Assembly (NCBI GenBank): GCA_027858145.1
Contig: JAQIDF010000338.1
Span: 1 to 14,601, forward strand
Direction of reading: 5' to 3'
DNA: 14,601 nt
Source: Prolixibacteraceae bacterium
Lineage (GTDB): Bacteria > Bacteroidota > Bacteroidia > Bacteroidales > Prolixibacteraceae
Under the pieces are notes generated by a model. The model was given only the letters and a program-made list of their open reading frames with translations. It did not search any database and was not told the DNA's origin. This document shows positions 12,660 through 14,601 of the stretch, piece after piece (within the stretch, counting starts at the first letter, position 1; each line of letters begins with the position of its first letter). A program made the position numbers and the translations under genes.

Positions 12660-13661
12660 ATGGCAACTAACAAAAATGCAACAATACGCTACCAAACCCT
12701 CGACCGGTGTTTCCGGAACCCCGGAAGAAAATACTTCATTGATGATTTAATTAAAGCATGCAACGAAGCTTTGTTGGATATCGCCCCCGATTCTTCCGGA
12801 GTAAAACGCCGTCAAATATTCGACGATATTAAATTCATGCGCGATTCTCGTGGCTTCGATGCACCCATCGAATCTTTCAAAGACGGTAAAAAAGCTTTTT
12901 ACCGGTACAGCAACATCAATTTTTCTATCAATAATCAACCCCTCAACGAACAGGAAGCCCAGCAATTAAGAGAAGCTATTCTTACACTTTCACGTTTCAA
13001 AGGTTTACCCCAGTTTAACTGGATTGAAGAAATGCAATTAAGGCTTGAACATACCTTTAACCTGAAAAACACGTGCAAAGCCATCGAGTTCGAAGAAAAC
13101 CCCTACCTCAAAGGACGTGATTTCATAAGCATTATCTACCATTCAATTATCAACAGCCAGACTTTGGATATTCATTACAAACCCTTTAACATCGATGAAA
13201 TCAACACTACCGTTTCGCCTTACTACCTAAAAGAATTCAACAACCGGTGGTTTCTTTTTGGACTCAACCACTCCGAAAACCAAATAATGAACATGGCACT
13301 CGACCGCATCGTAAACCTCAACACCTCAAACAAAAATTACATCATAAACCTCAACATCGATTTTGAAGAATATTTTGAAGATGTGGTAGGCGTTTCTGTT
13401 CCATACAATGCCGAACCTGAGAAAGTTGTTTTAAAAATTGATACCGTACTGTGGCCTTACATCGAAACCAAACCCATACATGGATCCCAAAAAATAAAAG
13501 AACAAAATCCGGATTTTACAATCATTGAACTTCTCATCATTCCAAACTATGAATTTGAATCCCTCATATTCTCCTTCTTCGACAAAGTTGAAGTCATCCA
13601 ACCCCTGCACCTCCGCAACCAAATCAAAACCAAAATCCAAAACCTCTACAAAAAATACTAA
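12660..13661 (+). CDS. WYL-domain transcriptional regulator
   Basis: A 333-residue protein with an N-terminal winged-helix region (about 1-75; TIRYQTLDRCFRNPGRKYFIDDL, then VKRRQIFDDIKFMRD) and a WYL domain (about 155-225): ISIIYHSIINSQTLDIHYKPF, then SPYYLKEFNNRWFLFG and MALDRIVNL. RWFLFG stands for the Trp-Tyr-Leu motif, and the remaining C-terminal part is the WCX-type dimer or ligand extension. WYL proteins sense ligands, often nucleic acid or nucleotides, and control stress, phage-defence or metabolic genes. No defence genes are visible within the window. It has its own promoter and is divergent from the small RNA, which makes that RNA a plausible target. The start gives an intact winged helix and follows the promoter closely. 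Confidence 0.9.
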   Translation: MATNKNATIRYQTLDRCFRNPGRKYFIDDLIKACNEALLDIAPDSSGVKRRQIFDDIKFMRDSRGFDAPIESFKDGKKAFYRYSNINFSINNQPLNEQEAQQLREAILTLSRFKGLPQFNWIEEMQLRLEHTFNLKNTCKAIEFEENPYLKGRDFISIIYHSIINSQTLDIHYKPFNIDEINTTVSPYYLKEFNNRWFLFGLNHSENQIMNMALDRIVNLNTSNKNYIINLNIDFEEYFEDVVGVSVPYNAEPEKVVLKIDTVLWPYIETKPIHGSQKIKEQNPDFTIIELLIIPNYEFESLIFSFFDKVEVIQPLHLRNQIKTKIQNLYKKY

Positions 13662-13666
13662 TTCAC

Positions 13667-13755
13667 GCCACGAAGTGGCAAAATTTGAATCACCCCCGGA
13701 GCTGACGGAACCGGGGATTGAAGAATACCCCATGACCCCAGCCCCGAAGTGGGCT
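13667..13755. repeat. Cluster of three short GC-rich palindromes after the WYL gene
   Basis: GCCAC-GAA-GTGGC (13667-13679), CCCCGG-N11-CCGGGG (13694-13699 with 13711-13716) and AGCCC-N6-GGGCT (13740-13755) lie in about 90 bp. The first and third share CGAAGTGG. The DNA is more GC-rich than its surroundings and could be a REP-like repeat or a complex 3' end for the WYL transcript. There is no T-run. Confidence 0.55.
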
Positions 13756-13856
13756 GAATAAACCAATGACTACTGACCAATTACTTTTTCCTGTGCACTT
13801 CCACCGCACACATCCAACTAACCTTTGTTTCATGTAAAACTTAAAATCTATTAATC

Positions 13857-14483
13857 ATGAAACTTAAAAACGTTATTTTATTTATTCTTATCGCCATGAT
13901 GGCTACAAGCTGTATGATGTACAAAGGGTATTACGACATGGGCTTACAGGAAGTCGAGCGCCCCGAAAATGCTGAAGAACAATACGGCGAATCGAAAATT
14001 GTAACACTCGAAGAAGATGGCAAATCGAAAATCAGCTACGAAGATGAACTCATTAAAATTGTATGGCTCCCCCTTTCAACCCAATTCTCGTTTAACCTCA
14101 AAAACAAAACCGACCACTCCATCAAAATCATTTGGGATGAAGCAGTTTATGTTGATGAAAACGGCTCCAGTGGCAGGGTAATGCACTCGGGCGTGAAGTA
14201 CACCGACCGCAATAACCCACAACCACCAACAATCGTCGTTAAAAATGCCAACATCGATGATATTATTGTTCCAACCGATAACATTTACTACGTAAGCGGA
14301 CAATATGGAGGTTGGCAAACAAAGCCCCTGCTGCCAAACAAAGCAAACACCGAGGAAGAATTAAACACCCTCACCCAAAGCTATATCGATAAAAAGGTAC
14401 AGGTAGTTTTACCCATTGAAATTGAAGACACCGTAAACGAGTACATTTTTAAGTTTAAGGTAGATGATTTTAAAAAGTTATAA
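13857..14483 (+). CDS. Unrecognised lipoprotein
   Basis: A 208-residue protein whose N-terminus (KNVILFILIAMMATSCMM) is a lipoprotein signal with lipobox ATSC; Cys19 would be lipidated after cleavage. I do not recognise the family. The mature part looks like a soluble beta-rich domain: TQFSFNLKNKTDHSIKIIWD, EAVYVDENGSSGRVMHSGVK, PPTIVVKNANIDDIIVPTDN and KKVQVVLPIEIEDTVNEYIF. The phrase on charged tails, a DENG turn and Tyr/Gly-rich YYVSGQYGGW suggests a surface or periplasmic accessory lipoprotein. It is preceded by about 100 bp without a clear promoter and by the GC-rich palindromes, and there is no obvious functional partner. The start was chosen for the complete signal peptide. Confidence 0.75.
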   Translation: MKLKNVILFILIAMMATSCMMYKGYYDMGLQEVERPENAEEQYGESKIVTLEEDGKSKISYEDELIKIVWLPLSTQFSFNLKNKTDHSIKIIWDEAVYVDENGSSGRVMHSGVKYTDRNNPQPPTIVVKNANIDDIIVPTDNIYYVSGQYGGWQTKPLLPNKANTEEELNTLTQSYIDKKVQVVLPIEIEDTVNEYIFKFKVDDFKKL

Positions 14484-14539
14484 AACGCCTGTGTTAATAT
14501 CAATACCGCAATAAAAAGCCGTTTCCCACCCAAAAAAAT

Positions 14540-14547
14540 TATATTTG
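14540..14547 (+). promoter_or_regulatory. Promoter-like -7 box at the window end
   Basis: TATATTTG matches TAnnTTTG exactly, but no TTTG is found 19-21 nt upstream. It would drive transcription out of the window. The last 118 bp hold no gene that can be called. Confidence 0.3.
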
Positions 14548-14601
14548 CAGGTACTGTGCTTAATCAGGGTATTCAGCTCCGGACTGTATCCGTTGTGATG
14601 G

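Noticed and set aside
13525..13761. A 78-codon + strand frame over the end of the WYL gene and the palindromes
   Set aside because: It overlaps the WYL gene in another frame, is low-complexity (Lys/Ser/Thr/Pro), and the downstream part is hairpin DNA.
14548..14601. The start of a structural RNA at the window end (after TATATTTG)
   Set aside because: The 54 bases do not match tRNA, tmRNA, SRP or RNase P RNA features I can recognise, and the region is cut off by the window.

Overview
The window looks like a chromosomal segment from a member of the Bacteroidota, probably a Marinilabiliales/Prolixibacteraceae-type marine or sediment lineage; that lineage is an inference from protein style, not a search. 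The signs are: AT-rich intergenic DNA, almost no Shine-Dalgarno sequences, several promoters of the Bacteroidetes form TTTG-N19-21-TAnnTTTG, a lipoprotein with a typical lipobox, and paired SatD-like/DUF3307-like genes and stand-alone four-helix-bundle (23S-IVS/Avd-like) genes as often seen in that phylum.

Region 1 (1-6418, + strand) is a broken-up histidine biosynthesis cluster. It opens with the 3' end of purU (10-formyltetrahydrofolate hydrolase) and a secreted TlpA-like redoxin, followed by hisH, hisA and hisF, and ends with a class-IV PLP enzyme. The his genes are pushed apart by three insertions: a four-helix-bundle gene before hisH, a second one between hisH and hisA, and a satD-like/DUF3307-like pair with its own promoter between hisA and hisF. 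Both four-helix-bundle genes sit between inverted, internally repeated arms (about 36 bp at 30/36 matches and 19 bp at 18/19). The arms of the two copies are related but have diverged, while each left arm still complements its own right arm. The arms carry the start of hisH, the stop of hisH and the first codons of hisA. This resembles the architecture of 23S rRNA intervening sequences (an ORF inside a stem), but in an mRNA operon, and is the most novel feature here. The cluster ends in a perfect 17-bp hairpin inside the last codons of the PLP enzyme gene.

Region 2 (6470-11308, - strand) is an envelope transport operon read marR - MMPL/RND permease - LolA-like periplasmic protein - outer-membrane beta-barrel. 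Two identical 18-bp palindromes (TTAGTT-N6-AACTAA), one inside the marR promoter and one just upstream of the permease start, make a strong candidate MarR operator pair.

Region 3 (11340-12558, - strand) holds a secreted CE6/SASA-type carbohydrate esterase with its own promoter and a 3' hairpin. Upstream of it is an apparently complete small RNA gene of about 75 nt: consensus promoter, 5' hairpin and canonical intrinsic terminator.

Region 4 (12605-14601, + strand) has a WYL-domain transcriptional regulator divergent from the small RNA, a GC-rich hairpin cluster in its 3' flank, an unrecognised lipoprotein, and a final 118 bp with a promoter-like -7 box but no gene that can be called.
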